A DNA stretch of 32,439 nucleotides, from NCBI GenBank assembly GCA_046262635.1, contig JBHEMK010000002.1:1-32439 (forward strand), read 5' to 3'. Within the stretch, counting starts at the first letter, position 1, and the number at the start of each line of letters is the position of its first letter. Below the pieces are notes generated by a model that searched no databases, had not been told where the DNA came from, and was given only the letters and a program-made list of their open reading frames with translations. Positions 6,414 through 14,341 of this stretch are shown one piece after another. The position numbers and the translations under genes are program-made. The stretch is from JBHEMK01 sp046262635 (GTDB lineage Bacteria; Actinomycetota; Thermoleophilia; Gaiellales; Gaiellaceae).

Positions 6414-6989
6414 CTAGAAGCCCCCTTCCTGCTTCGACGCGATCGCGGACTCGAGCGCCGCGGTCGCGCCCTTGCGCTGCCCGTGTGCGCCTTCGTAGGC
6501 GAGCGCAGCCTCGAGCGTCAGCCGATCCCAGTCTGGAGCGAGCTCGGCCACCTGGGCCACAGTCAACCTGGCGTAGCCCTCCGGCACGGCGCCGGCGAGG
6601 GCGGCGGGTGTCGGCTGCGGAGCCGGCTCACTCTCCACCTGCGGTTTCGCGGTGGCCGCCGGCTCTTCAGTCCCCTTCGCGGCCGCCTGTGCGGCGCCGA
6701 TCGCCTCGATCTCGATCTTGGTCAGGCGACTTCGGTAGCCGGTGTGCTTCTTGTAGCCGGACTTCGCCTTGTACTTGCCGATGCGGATCTTCTCCCCGAG
6801 CAGGTGCTCAACGACCCTGGCGGTCACCGTCGTCTTCGACGTGAAATCCGCCTTTCCGTCACCACCGACCATCAGGACGGTCGGCTGGAAGGTCTTGCCG
6901 GCCTCGGTCTTGACGCGATCAACGAGCAGGTACTCCCCCGGCTGGACGCGGTACTGCTTGCCTCCAAGTGAGATGATCGCATAGCTCAT
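6414..6989 (-). CDS. rplU: 50S ribosomal protein L21 with long C-terminal extension
   Basis: The first ~100 residues are a complete L21 (MSYAIISLGGKQYRVQPGEY, then GKYKAKSGYKKHTGYRSRL), the 23S rRNA-binding beta-barrel protein. Bacterial L21 usually ends near residue 103. Here another ~90 residues follow: an Ala/Pro/Glu-rich linker (about 101-135) and a predicted helical module (about 136-188) around RLTVAQVAELAPDWDRLTLE and ALAYEGAHGQRKGATAALES. The start is ATG at 6989; an in-frame ATG at 7079 is rejected because it lies in the RNase E/G gene. No good Shine-Dalgarno precedes the start, and a hairpin with a T run lies directly upstream. Confidence 0.93.
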   Translation of the reverse strand: MSYAIISLGGKQYRVQPGEYLLVDRVKTEAGKTFQPTVLMVGGDGKADFTSKTTVTARVVEHLLGEKIRIGKYKAKSGYKKHTGYRSRLTKIEIEAIGAAQAAAKGTEEPAATAKPQVESEPAPQPTPAALAGAVPEGYARLTVAQVAELAPDWDRLTLEAALAYEGAHGQRKGATAALESAIASKQEGGF

Positions 6990-6997
6990 GAGCAGGG

Positions 6998-7020
6998 AAA
7001 ACGCGGGCTGCTGGCCCGCG
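6998..7020 (-). terminator. Intrinsic terminator or attenuator between RNase E/G and rplU
   Basis: On the minus strand CGCGGGC (7020-7014), loop CAGCA, GCCCGCG (7008-7002), then TTTT (7001-6998). The T run ends nine bases before the rplU start. It can terminate transcripts coming from the RNase E/G gene. If the -10 at 7030-7035 is used, it would form the 5' end of the rplU leader and could act as an attenuator. Confidence 0.6.
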
Positions 7021-7029
7021 AATCGGGGC

Positions 7030-7035
7030 AGTCTA
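7030..7035 (-). promoter_or_regulatory. Candidate -10 element for rplU-rpmA
   Basis: TAGACT on the minus strand, ten bases past the RNase E/G stop. Transcription would begin near 7023, so the message would start with the hairpin at 7002-7020. The -35 region is weak. Confidence 0.35.
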
Positions 7036-7045
7036 GCGAAAGCCA

Positions 7046-9958
7046 TCACCTGCGTGAGCGCTCGAAGTCGTCGATCCATTCGGACATCGGCACATAGCCG
7101 GGCTCACCGTCCTGCGGAGCCTCCGATCCGGCTGCCGCCTCCGGTTGGCCTACTGCTTCCGGTTCGACTACCGCCTCCGGCTCCGCCTCCCCCGCCTCGG
7201 GCCTTGCCCCCCCCTGTGGCTCGGCCGCCCGCTGCCGGCCGTTTGCCTCGGCCAACGCGGCGGCGGGCTTCTTGCGGCCCTTGCCGCCGCGTGAGCCACG
7301 GCGCGTGCGCTTCTTCGGCGCCGAAGGCTGAGCGCCGTCCGCATGGGCAACCTCGTCGCCCTCGACGGATACGCCCTCGCGCCCGAGCGTCTCGTCGGGG
7401 AGGTGGATCCTCGCCGCAGGCTGCTCGCGGCCGGCCGGCTGCTCCTGCACATCGGCCTCGCCCTGCCCGAGGGTCGGCGCGGGGCCGGCCTCTTCGCGAT
7501 CCGCAGGAGGTTCGGCGCCGTCCGCGCCGGCGGCCGGTCCCTTCCTGCGGCGCCCTCCGCGCGAGCCGCGGCGCGTGCGCTTCTTCGGCGCTGCGCCGTC
7601 CGAGGCCGGCTCATCGCCCTCGGCGACGGCCTCGAGCTCCTCTGACTGCACGGATTCCTCCGACTGCACGGATTCCTCCGACTGCACGGATTCCTCCGAC
7701 TCCACGGCCTCGTCGGGTTCAGCGGCCTGAACGGGTTCCGCCGTCTCGTCCGGCTCCTCGTCGAACTCCCCGGGCTCGTCGTCGAGTTCGCCGTCGAGCG
7801 CGGTCGAAGCTCCGGCTGACCCGCTCTTGCGGGCCGGAGGCTTCCGGGTCGGCTTCTCGGCCTCGGCCTCGGCTGTCAGTGGCTCGGGCGGCGCCTTCGT
7901 GGCCGGTTGGACGAGCGAGCCGTACGCGATCCCGTCGAGAATCCGTTCGATCCTGACCTTGACCTTCTTGCCGACGAGCGAGGCTGCGTTCCCGATCTCG
8001 ACCGCCAGGCCATCGACCCGGCCGACCGCGGCGGTGATGTCGTGACGCCCGATCTCGAGGAGCTCGACGCGGATCTCGGCGCCCTCGGCAACCGGCGCCT
8101 CTGGCTGCAGGTCGGCGAGCTTGCCCTCGGCGAGCACGGCCAGGTGGTCTGTGTGGACGCCCTCCTTCGGCTCGAAGAAGAAGCGACGTTTCGTCTGCGC
8201 CTCCAGCTCGATCAACCGCGAGGCGCCGGTGCCGATCAAGATCGACGCCACCTCGTCCTCGACCTCCACTGTGTATGCCTGGCTGCGCGAGCCCGCGGCA
8301 AGGGCCCGCAGACGCCGCTCGATCTCGACTGAGGCGGACGTCGCCGAGAGGACGATCCCGTCACCGCCGCAGGTCGGACACTTGCGGGTCATGATCTCGC
8401 GGGGCCCATCCGTGACGTTCTGGCGTGTCATCTCGACGAGGCCGAGCGGCGAGATCTCGACGACGTAGGTCTTCGTCCGGTCACGCTCGAGCTCCGTTCG
8501 AAGCGAGTCCTCCACGGCGCCTCGGTTCTTCGGGTTCGCCATGTCGATGAAGTCGATGACGATGATCCCGCCGATGTCGCGAAGGCGCAACTGACGGACG
8601 ACCTCCTTCACCGCCTCGAGGTTGTTCTTCGTGATCGTGTCCTCGAGTCGTGCGCCCGAGTTCTTGCCGCGGCCGCCGACAAACCGGCCGGTGTTGACGT
8701 CGATCACCGTGAACGCCTCGGCGTAGTCGAAGACGAGGTATCCGCCAGAGGGCAGATCCACGCGCTTGTTGAGAGTCGACTTGATCTCGGCCTCCACGCC
8801 GAAGGCCTCCATGAGCGGCGGCTTGTCCTTGTAGCGAATCACCCGTTCGACCATGTGCGGCGAGGTCTTCTTCAGGTAGCCCGTGATGCGCTTGAACGCA
8901 CGGTCGTTGTCGACGAGGGCGCGCTCGAAGTCGCCCGTGAAGAGGTCGCGCGTGACGCGCAGCGGCAGCTCGGCTTCCTGGTAGATCAGTTCCGGGGCCT
9001 TCGCGCTTTTTGCGCGCGCCTCGATCGTCTTCCAGAGCCGCTGCAGGAAGACGAGATCTCGCTCGATGTCCTCCTCGGAGGCGCCCTCGGCGGCCGTCCG
9101 GACGATCAGCCCACCCTCCTTGACGTTCAGCTTCTTGAGGATGTCCTTCAGCCGCTGGCGCTCGTCGTCGTCGAGCCGCCGTGAGACTCCGAGCCCCTCG
9201 CCCTGCGGGACGAGGACGACGAAACGGCCGGGCAGCGAGATCTGAGTCGTCAGGCGGGCGCCCTTCGTCTTCATCGGGTCTTTCACCGCCTGGACGAGGA
9301 TCGTCTGGCCCCTGCTGATCAGATCCTGGATCTTGCGGCCGTGGTGGCGGCCCTCGAGTTCGGGGGCGACGATCTCATCGACGTAGAGGAAGCCGTTCTT
9401 CTCGAGGCCGATCTCGACGAACGCGGCCTCCATTCCCGGCAGGACGTTGTCGACGGTGCCGAGATAGATGTTCCCCGCGATCGAGCGGCGCTCCGGCCGC
9501 TCGAGGTAGACCTCGGCGACCTTGTCGTCCTCGAGGACGGCGACGCGCTGCTCGCCGACGTCGACCGAGACGAGGAGCTCTCGCCTGGCGGCCGGGAGCG
9601 GCGCGCGCTTCGGCGCCTGGCGTCGGCGGCCGCCCTGGCTCTGGCGGCGCTCTGCGCGCTGGGAGGTCGCTCGCTCGGGTTTGCGCTCGGTCGGCTTTCG
9701 CGCGGCCGGCTTCTGCTCCGCGGGCTTCTGCTCGGCAGTCGGCCCCTCGGCCTGCTCCTGCGTCTCGCCGGCGCCGGGTTTCTTGCGGCCGCGCCCTCCG
9801 CGGCTACCGCGGCGGCGCTTTGGCCTGGCTGGATCGGTTGCCGCGCCCCCCTCGGCGGACGGCGGCGTGGGAGGTACGACCTCAGGTGGTGCAACGGGAG
9901 CGGCGGCCTCGACGGGCGCCGGCTCCTGCACGTTCTTTCGACGACGGAACCAGGGCAA
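7046..9958 (-). CDS. Ribonuclease E/G family endoribonuclease with repeat-bearing tail
   Basis: A single-strand-specific endonuclease for rRNA/tRNA maturation and mRNA turnover. The start is TTG at 9958: it has AAGGAG six bases upstream and gives MPWFRRRKN, whereas upstream in-frame ATGs would extend through non-protein-like sequence. The protein is 970 residues. After a basic, proline-rich N-terminal region (to ~140) comes the S1 domain (LLVSVDVGEQRVAVLEDDKV). The catalytic DNase-I-like region has metal-binding D420 (VIDVNTG) and D469/D472 (IDFIDM). The zinc-link cysteines are C527 and C530 (KCPTCGG). From about 700 on the tail is disordered, with an acidic stretch of three SEESVQ units between basic RRGSRGG-type blocks; a similar block occurs in the N-terminal region. 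Such tails anchor partners or RNA. It is the actinobacterial rne/rng neighbour of rplU-rpmA. Confidence 0.93.
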   Translation of the reverse strand: MPWFRRRKNVQEPAPVEAAAPVAPPEVVPPTPPSAEGGAATDPARPKRRRGSRGGRGRKKPGAGETQEQAEGPTAEQKPAEQKPAARKPTERKPERATSQRAERRQSQGGRRRQAPKRAPLPAARRELLVSVDVGEQRVAVLEDDKVAEVYLERPERRSIAGNIYLGTVDNVLPGMEAAFVEIGLEKNGFLYVDEIVAPELEGRHHGRKIQDLISRGQTILVQAVKDPMKTKGARLTTQISLPGRFVVLVPQGEGLGVSRRLDDDERQRLKDILKKLNVKEGGLIVRTAAEGASEEDIERDLVFLQRLWKTIEARAKSAKAPELIYQEAELPLRVTRDLFTGDFERALVDNDRAFKRITGYLKKTSPHMVERVIRYKDKPPLMEAFGVEAEIKSTLNKRVDLPSGGYLVFDYAEAFTVIDVNTGRFVGGRGKNSGARLEDTITKNNLEAVKEVVRQLRLRDIGGIIVIDFIDMANPKNRGAVEDSLRTELERDRTKTYVVEISPLGLVEMTRQNVTDGPREIMTRKCPTCGGDGIVLSATSASVEIERRLRALAAGSRSQAYTVEVEDEVASILIGTGASRLIELEAQTKRRFFFEPKEGVHTDHLAVLAEGKLADLQPEAPVAEGAEIRVELLEIGRHDITAAVGRVDGLAVEIGNAASLVGKKVKVRIERILDGIAYGSLVQPATKAPPEPLTAEAEAEKPTRKPPARKSGSAGASTALDGELDDEPGEFDEEPDETAEPVQAAEPDEAVESEESVQSEESVQSEESVQSEELEAVAEGDEPASDGAAPKKRTRRGSRGGRRRKGPAAGADGAEPPADREEAGPAPTLGQGEADVQEQPAGREQPAARIHLPDETLGREGVSVEGDEVAHADGAQPSAPKKRTRRGSRGGKGRKKPAAALAEANGRQRAAEPQGGARPEAGEAEPEAVVEPEAVGQPEAAAGSEAPQDGEPGYVPMSEWIDDFERSRR
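7641..7694 (-). repeat. Three tandem 18-base units in the RNase E/G tail
   Basis: Unit TCCGACTGCACGGATTCC (plus strand) occurs three times head to tail (7641-7658 with one change, 7659-7676, 7677-7694), and a partial fourth follows at 7695. It keeps frame and encodes repeated SEESVQ on the minus strand. It probably arose by slippage and may vary in copy number between strains. Confidence 0.85.
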
Positions 9959-10053
9959 GGAAATCTCCTTCGTAAGAGCGCGCGGCTGCGACACCCCCAA
10001 GACGGGGACGGGGCGCGCGCTTCGGGTCATGTGCGAAAAACATCGGCATGTGC

Positions 10054-10059
10054 AGGCTA
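10054..10059 (-). promoter_or_regulatory. Candidate -10 element for the RNase E/G gene
   Basis: TAGCCT on the minus strand, giving a leader of about 90 bases before the TTG start at 9958. RNase E genes often have long leaders that the enzyme itself cuts. The -35 is not recognisable, so this is tentative. Confidence 0.25.
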
Positions 10060-10128
10060 GCAGCCGGTCCGGATCGGGCGTCCCGGCCGCCAGGCTGGCG
10101 CCCGGCTGATGCCGTCCGGCTTCAGACC

Positions 10129-10134
10129 TACGAT
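10129..10134 (+). promoter_or_regulatory. Candidate -10 element for the small plus-strand gene
   Basis: TACGAT on the plus strand, 34 bases before the GTG at 10169. It gives a leader of about 28 bases that would hold the strong Shine-Dalgarno GGAGGTGA. Confidence 0.35.
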
Positions 10135-10168
10135 CACTGCAACCTTGAGCAATCTCGGAGGTGACCGG

Positions 10169-10363
10169 GTGTCGGCCAAGCTGCAAGCAGAGGAACTGCT
10201 GATGATCGAGGAGGCGGATGCGTGGTTCGAGTACCTCGAGGCGACGCGTGGACAAGCGCGCGCGCGCTACGGCGAGCTCGAGCCGTGGGCCTGGGCACGG
10301 CTGAGCCAGCGGCTGCGCGCGATCAGGACGCGGCGCGAGAAGTTGCGGCCGGCAGCCGCCTAG
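10169..10363 (+). CDS. Small hypothetical protein, 64 residues
   Basis: A plus-strand gene on an otherwise minus-strand stretch. The GTG start at 10169 has GGAGGTGA four bases upstream, one of the best ribosome binding sites in the window; an ATG at 10109 in frame lacks one. The product is soluble, charged and probably all helical, with LLMIEEADAWFEYLEATRG, an ELEPWAWARLSQRLRAI segment and a basic end (RTRREKLRPAAA). I do not recognise a family. Three tryptophans and the regular helix pattern suggest a real folded mini-protein rather than chance. Its last four bases overlap the 3' end of the DUF697-like gene on the other strand (tail to tail). It is divergent from the RNase E/G gene. Confidence 0.7.
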   Translation: MSAKLQAEELLMIEEADAWFEYLEATRGQARARYGELEPWAWARLSQRLRAIRTRREKLRPAAA

Positions 10364-11133
10364 CCGGGTCGGGCGCGGTTCCGCTCGGCGAACCACAGCA
10401 GTGCGGCTTCGCCGAGGGCGCGCGTGCCCGCATACGCCACCGCGCCCTTGACCGCCCACCCTGCCACCGGCACAAAATCGAGCAGTTCGCGAGCGACGTT
10501 GCGGAGCCCGAACCCGGCACCGATCGTCCCCATGACTTCGGGTAGGCGCTGTGCGTCGACCTCCTGGCCGTGCGCGGCGGCGATCCGCAGCACGAGCCTG
10601 AGCTGGTTGAGCGCGAGCACGGGCAGGTCGACCCCGGGGATGAAGACCGCCGCGCCGACGATGCCGTTCCTCAGCGAGAACGTCCCGATCAGGCGATCGC
10701 AGAGCGGCCCGCGGAGCAGCGGCAGCCGCGCCGCGAGCGCCGTCCCCCGCTCGCCGAGCTTCCGGGCAACCACGCGCACGATCTCCTCGACCGGAAAGCC
10801 CGCTCCGGGCCTGATCCGGACGACGTCCGTCGCGAGGACGTACGGGAGCCGCTCCTCACCGTGCGTGATCGCGACGAACGGGACCCGCGCCCTGCGCGCC
10901 TGCTTGAACGCCTCCTCGTCGGGCACCGCCTCGGTACCGAGCACGTGCAGGTAGAGCGCGGCACCTTCCGGTCCGCCGACCAGGACTGCAGTCGGGTCGC
11001 CGCCGCGAGCGAGTTCCTTCTGCAGCACCTCGGCCAGCACTCCTCCGACCGCGAGCGGGCGCGCGTCCCTCGCCGCCGCCGAGATCTCCTGGGCGAGGCC
11101 GTGGACGACCGCCAGTCGGACGGGGAGCGCCAC
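10360..11133 (-). CDS. DUF697-like protein at the end of the rod-shape operon
   Basis: A 257-residue protein. The N-terminal half resembles a small nucleotide-binding-like or flavodoxin-like region (TAVLVGGPEGAALY, RVPFVAITHGEERLPYVLAT). The C-terminal half matches my memory of DUF697: FIPGVDLPVLALNQLRLVLR, IAAAHGQEVD, then GAGFGLRNVARELLDFVPVA and WAVKGAVAYAGTRALGEAAL, with two hydrophobic stretches likely to be membrane-associated. DUF697 is often attached to dynamin- or Era-like GTPases, but no P-loop is visible here. The GTG start at 11133 shares one base with the rodA stop (TAGTG), so translation is coupled to rodA. A role near the elongation machinery is suggested only by position. Confidence 0.7.
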   Translation of the reverse strand: MALPVRLAVVHGLAQEISAAARDARPLAVGGVLAEVLQKELARGGDPTAVLVGGPEGAALYLHVLGTEAVPDEEAFKQARRARVPFVAITHGEERLPYVLATDVVRIRPGAGFPVEEIVRVVARKLGERGTALAARLPLLRGPLCDRLIGTFSLRNGIVGAAVFIPGVDLPVLALNQLRLVLRIAAAHGQEVDAQRLPEVMGTIGAGFGLRNVARELLDFVPVAGWAVKGAVAYAGTRALGEAALLWFAERNRARPG

Positions 11134-12329
11134 TACCGGCGCCGCGCCGAGCGGGCGCCCCGGCCCCGCGCGTGGATCGCGAGCAGAATGCCGACCGCAC
11201 AGAGGTTCGCGATCATCGAGGACCCGCCGACACTGACGAAGGGGAGCGGGATCCCGGTGATCGGCGCGATCCCCTCCGTCATCCCCGCGTTGACGAAGAT
11301 CTGGAAGAGCATCGCGATCACGATCCCCCCGGCCACGACCGCCGAGAAGATGTCTCGCGCGACCGTGACGATCCGCAGGCCGCGCCAGACGACGAGCAGG
11401 TAGAGCCCGAGCAGGAGTGCGGCGCCGATGAAGCCCCGCTGCTCCCCGTAGGAGGCGAAGACGAAGTCGGTCGCATGCTCGGGCAGAAAGTCGAGGTTCG
11501 TCTGCGTCGAATTCCGCACGCCGCGTCCACTCACCTGACCAGAGGCGAGGGCCACGATCGACTGGTTGATGTTGTAGGTCGCCCCGGCCGGATCGCTCGT
11601 CGGGTGGGTGAACCCCGTGAGCCGGGACTGCTGGTACGGCTTGAGCACGTGGACGCCGACCGCAGGCAGAAGCCAGAGAATCGCGAGCAGGCCGATGAGT
11701 GCGACCGACCCCGCCGCAGCAAGGTGCGTCCAGCGTGTGCCCGCCACGAAGAGCACTGCGGCAAGCGCGGCGGAATAGACGAGCGCCGTGCCGATGTCTG
11801 GCTGCAGAAAGACGAGGCAGATGGGGATCGCCGCAAGCCCGACCGTCTCGAGCATCGTGCGCAGCTCGCCGATCCGCCGGCCACGCTCTGCGACGAAGCC
11901 GGCGAGCGCGAGCACGAACAGGAACTTGCCGAACTCGGACGGCTGGAACTTGAAGAAGCCGATGTCGATCCAGCGCCTCGAGCCGCGCGTCGCCGGGGCG
12001 GCGAGCAGCACGAGAGTGATCACGCCGGCCGTCCCGCCGAAGATGTAGCGCCAGAAACGCCGGTAGACGTCCGGGTCGATCAGCGTGGCGCCGACGAGGC
12101 CGACGAGGCCGATCCCGGCGTAGGCAGCCTGGCGGTAGAGGTAGTAGTGGCTGTTCCCGGTGATGTCATGGCGCGTGATCCCCTCGATCGCCCAGAGCCC
12201 GAGGCCGACGATGCCGAGGACTGCCCCCAGCAGCAGCCAGTCGATCCGGCGAACGACGCTGACGAGCTCGATCACCTCGTGCTGGCGCGGTTTCAGCCCC
12301 GCGCGCTGGGATCCGGCGTATTCCAGCAT
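11133..12329 (-). CDS. rodA: Peptidoglycan glycosyltransferase RodA (SEDS family)
   Basis: A 398-residue polytopic membrane protein that polymerises lipid II during side-wall growth with its partner PBP2. Starting at ATG 12329 (one base shared with the PBP2 stop, TGATG) it reads MLEYAGSQRAGLKPRQHEVI, then about ten membrane segments beginning at WLLLGAVLGIVGLGLWAIEG. SEDS landmarks are the GSRRWIDIGFFKFQPSEFGK loop and the C-terminal PITGIPLPFVSVGGSSMIAN. The large extracellular loop contains TYNINQSIVALASGQVSGRG. A short basic tail ends it. The SEDS fold alone does not tell RodA from FtsW, but adjacency to PBP2 and mreBCD settles it. Confidence 0.95.
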   Translation of the reverse strand: MLEYAGSQRAGLKPRQHEVIELVSVVRRIDWLLLGAVLGIVGLGLWAIEGITRHDITGNSHYYLYRQAAYAGIGLVGLVGATLIDPDVYRRFWRYIFGGTAGVITLVLLAAPATRGSRRWIDIGFFKFQPSEFGKFLFVLALAGFVAERGRRIGELRTMLETVGLAAIPICLVFLQPDIGTALVYSAALAAVLFVAGTRWTHLAAAGSVALIGLLAILWLLPAVGVHVLKPYQQSRLTGFTHPTSDPAGATYNINQSIVALASGQVSGRGVRNSTQTNLDFLPEHATDFVFASYGEQRGFIGAALLLGLYLLVVWRGLRIVTVARDIFSAVVAGGIVIAMLFQIFVNAGMTEGIAPITGIPLPFVSVGGSSMIANLCAVGILLAIHARGRGARSARRR

Positions 12330-14341
12330 CAGTCGGAGTGGATCGTGCCGGTCCGGAGGGCCTTGAGGTGGAAGTACTGCTCGAACACCTTCGCCGCGGC
12401 TGGAGCCGCGGCCGTGCCGCCGTGGCCGGCGTTCTCGATCAGGGCACAGACGACGAGCTTGGGGTCGTTGTACGGGCCGAAGCCGCACCACCAGGACTGA
12501 TCCTGCAGCCCGGTGAAGCCGGGCAGCGTCACCTGCTTCTCTGCGGTGCCGGTCTTGCCGGCGATCGCGACCGGGAAGCCTCCGAAGACGCCGTAGGAGG
12601 TGCCGAACGGCAGGTGAGTCGCCTCCCAGAGGCCTTTGCGAACGACGGCCAGCGCGGCCGCGTCGACCGTCGTCTGCTGCGGTGCCGGCAGCGCGGGGAC
12701 GGGGACCGCGGTGCCGTTCGGGTTCTCGATGTCGTAGAGGAGGTGGGGTGTCACGAGCTTGCCGCCGTTCGCGATCAGTGCGTAGAAGCGGGCGAGCTGC
12801 AGCGGCGTCACGAGCAGGTCCTTCTGCCCGATCGCGAGCTGGATCGAGTCGCCGGGCTTCCAGAGCCGGTCGACAGCCCAGCAGCACGGGTCTGTTCTGC
12901 GGGTGTAGGTGCGCCGGCGCCACCTCGGATCGGGCACGAGCCCCTTCGCCTCGGGACCGACATCGATGTGGGTGAGCTTCCCGAAGCCGAAGTTCGCCGC
13001 CCACTTCTTGAGAGGCGAGCCGGCCGCCTCGTAGAACCTGTCGCCGAGCGCGTAGAAGTACGTGTCGCACGATTCGGCGAGCGCCGTCGGCAGGTCGATC
13101 GACTGGTTCACGAACGGATCCCAGTTGTGGAAGACCTGCTTCGGGACGTTCTGGTCGTTCGGCGAGGTGTAGCTTCCGGTGCAGGGCAGGTAGGAGTACG
13201 GGGAGATCAGGTGCTCTTCCATCGCGGCGAGCGCGGTCACCGGCTTGAAGGTCGAACCGGGTGGATAGGTGCCGGTGAGTGCGCGGTTCAGCGCCGGATA
13301 GTTCCGGCGGAGAGCGGTTCCGGCAGTCAAGCCCTGGGCGGCGAGCTCGCGATTCGTCGTTCGGCCGGCATAGACAGAGGGCTTGTAGGTCGGCGCGGAG
13401 GCCATGGCGACGATCGCCCCGTTGCGTGGGTCGAGAGCGACAATCGCACCGCCCCGCGCGGCCCAGTGGCCTTGCGACACCGCCAGCCGGATCCCGTAGG
13501 CGAGCGCCCGCTCGGCCGCCTGCTGCACCTTCAGGTCGATGGTCAGCCGCAGGGCGTGACCCGGCTGCTGGTTGCGCGTCAGCTGGAGGTCGCTCCTCGG
13601 CCGGCCGAGCGAATCGACGCGCAGCTGCGCCGCCCCGGGCTTCCCGCGCAGCCAGCTGTCGTAGGAGGCCTCGACGCCGGACTGTCCCACGTCGTCGCCT
13701 GCCCGGTAGACCTGCTTGTCGGCGGCCTTGAGCTGCGCGGGCGAGATCTCAGTGACGTAACCGAGAACCTGTGCGGCGAGCGACTGGTACGGGTAGTGGC
13801 GGATGTAGGTCTGGGTCGTCGTGATGCCGGGGAACTCGTCACGGTGCTCCGCGAGGTACGTGACCAGGTCCTCGTGCGCCGCCGCTTTGACGGTCACCGG
13901 CGTCAGCGGGTTGTCGGCGCGGGCCTTGATCGCTGCGGCGATCTGGTAGAGCGGTACCTGGGAGGCACGAGCCAGCCGGCGCAGCTCGCGGTAGCGCTCC
14001 GTGTACACCTTCGGCAGGTCGGCCGGCCAGATCTCGATCGCCGTCGCGGCCGCATTCGTGACGAGGGGGGTCCTGTTGCGGTCGAGGATCGGCCCGCGCG
14101 CCGCCGGGATCCGCACGGTCCGCAGCTGGTTGTTCTCTGCCGTCCTCAGGTACTGCGAACCCTGGAGCACCTGCAGCGCCCAGAGTCGCAGAAAGAGCGC
14201 CGCGAAGACGGCGAGCACGACGACGCCGAGGATCGCGAGCCGCAGCGCGAGCTGAGGCGTCAGACGGTAGGGCTCTGCGACACCGGGGCTTGGCGGCAGG
14301 TGGATGCCCGACGCCGGCCGCTTGACGGTGCTGCTAGCCAA
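12329..14341 (-). CDS. mrdA: Penicillin-binding protein 2 (class B, elongasome)
   Basis: A 670-residue class B transpeptidase that cross-links side-wall peptidoglycan. It has a cytoplasmic tail, one membrane anchor (about 31-54), and the pedestal/dimerisation region with RGPILDRN (82-89). The transpeptidase domain has the SxxK serine at S363 (GSTFK), the second motif S424-C-D (AESCDTYFYALG) and KTGT at 596-599. Length and motif order are normal. A cysteine-rich insert (about 476-490, RTDPCCWAVDR) lies in the loop before the QLAIGQKDLLVTPLQLA block. It overlaps the mreD stop by eight bases and the rodA start by one. Confidence 0.95.
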   Translation of the reverse strand: MASSTVKRPASGIHLPPSPGVAEPYRLTPQLALRLAILGVVVLAVFAALFLRLWALQVLQGSQYLRTAENNQLRTVRIPAARGPILDRNRTPLVTNAAATAIEIWPADLPKVYTERYRELRRLARASQVPLYQIAAAIKARADNPLTPVTVKAAAHEDLVTYLAEHRDEFPGITTTQTYIRHYPYQSLAAQVLGYVTEISPAQLKAADKQVYRAGDDVGQSGVEASYDSWLRGKPGAAQLRVDSLGRPRSDLQLTRNQQPGHALRLTIDLKVQQAAERALAYGIRLAVSQGHWAARGGAIVALDPRNGAIVAMASAPTYKPSVYAGRTTNRELAAQGLTAGTALRRNYPALNRALTGTYPPGSTFKPVTALAAMEEHLISPYSYLPCTGSYTSPNDQNVPKQVFHNWDPFVNQSIDLPTALAESCDTYFYALGDRFYEAAGSPLKKWAANFGFGKLTHIDVGPEAKGLVPDPRWRRRTYTRRTDPCCWAVDRLWKPGDSIQLAIGQKDLLVTPLQLARFYALIANGGKLVTPHLLYDIENPNGTAVPVPALPAPQQTTVDAAALAVVRKGLWEATHLPFGTSYGVFGGFPVAIAGKTGTAEKQVTLPGFTGLQDQSWWCGFGPYNDPKLVVCALIENAGHGGTAAAPAAAKVFEQYFHLKALRTGTIHSD

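Noticed and set aside
6990..7079. Upstream extension of rplU to ATG 7079
   Set aside because: It would overlap the RNase E/G 3' end and a terminator; L21 proteins begin at MSYAII-type sequence.
7641..7694. Direct repeats considered as a CRISPR array
   Set aside because: The units abut without spacers, keep codon phase and encode SEESVQ in the RNase E/G tail.
9959..10459. Upstream extension of the RNase E/G frame to an ATG at 10459
   Set aside because: The added residues are Arg/Pro/Leu-rich without homology and cross a promoter region and another gene; TTG 9958 has a proper ribosome binding site.
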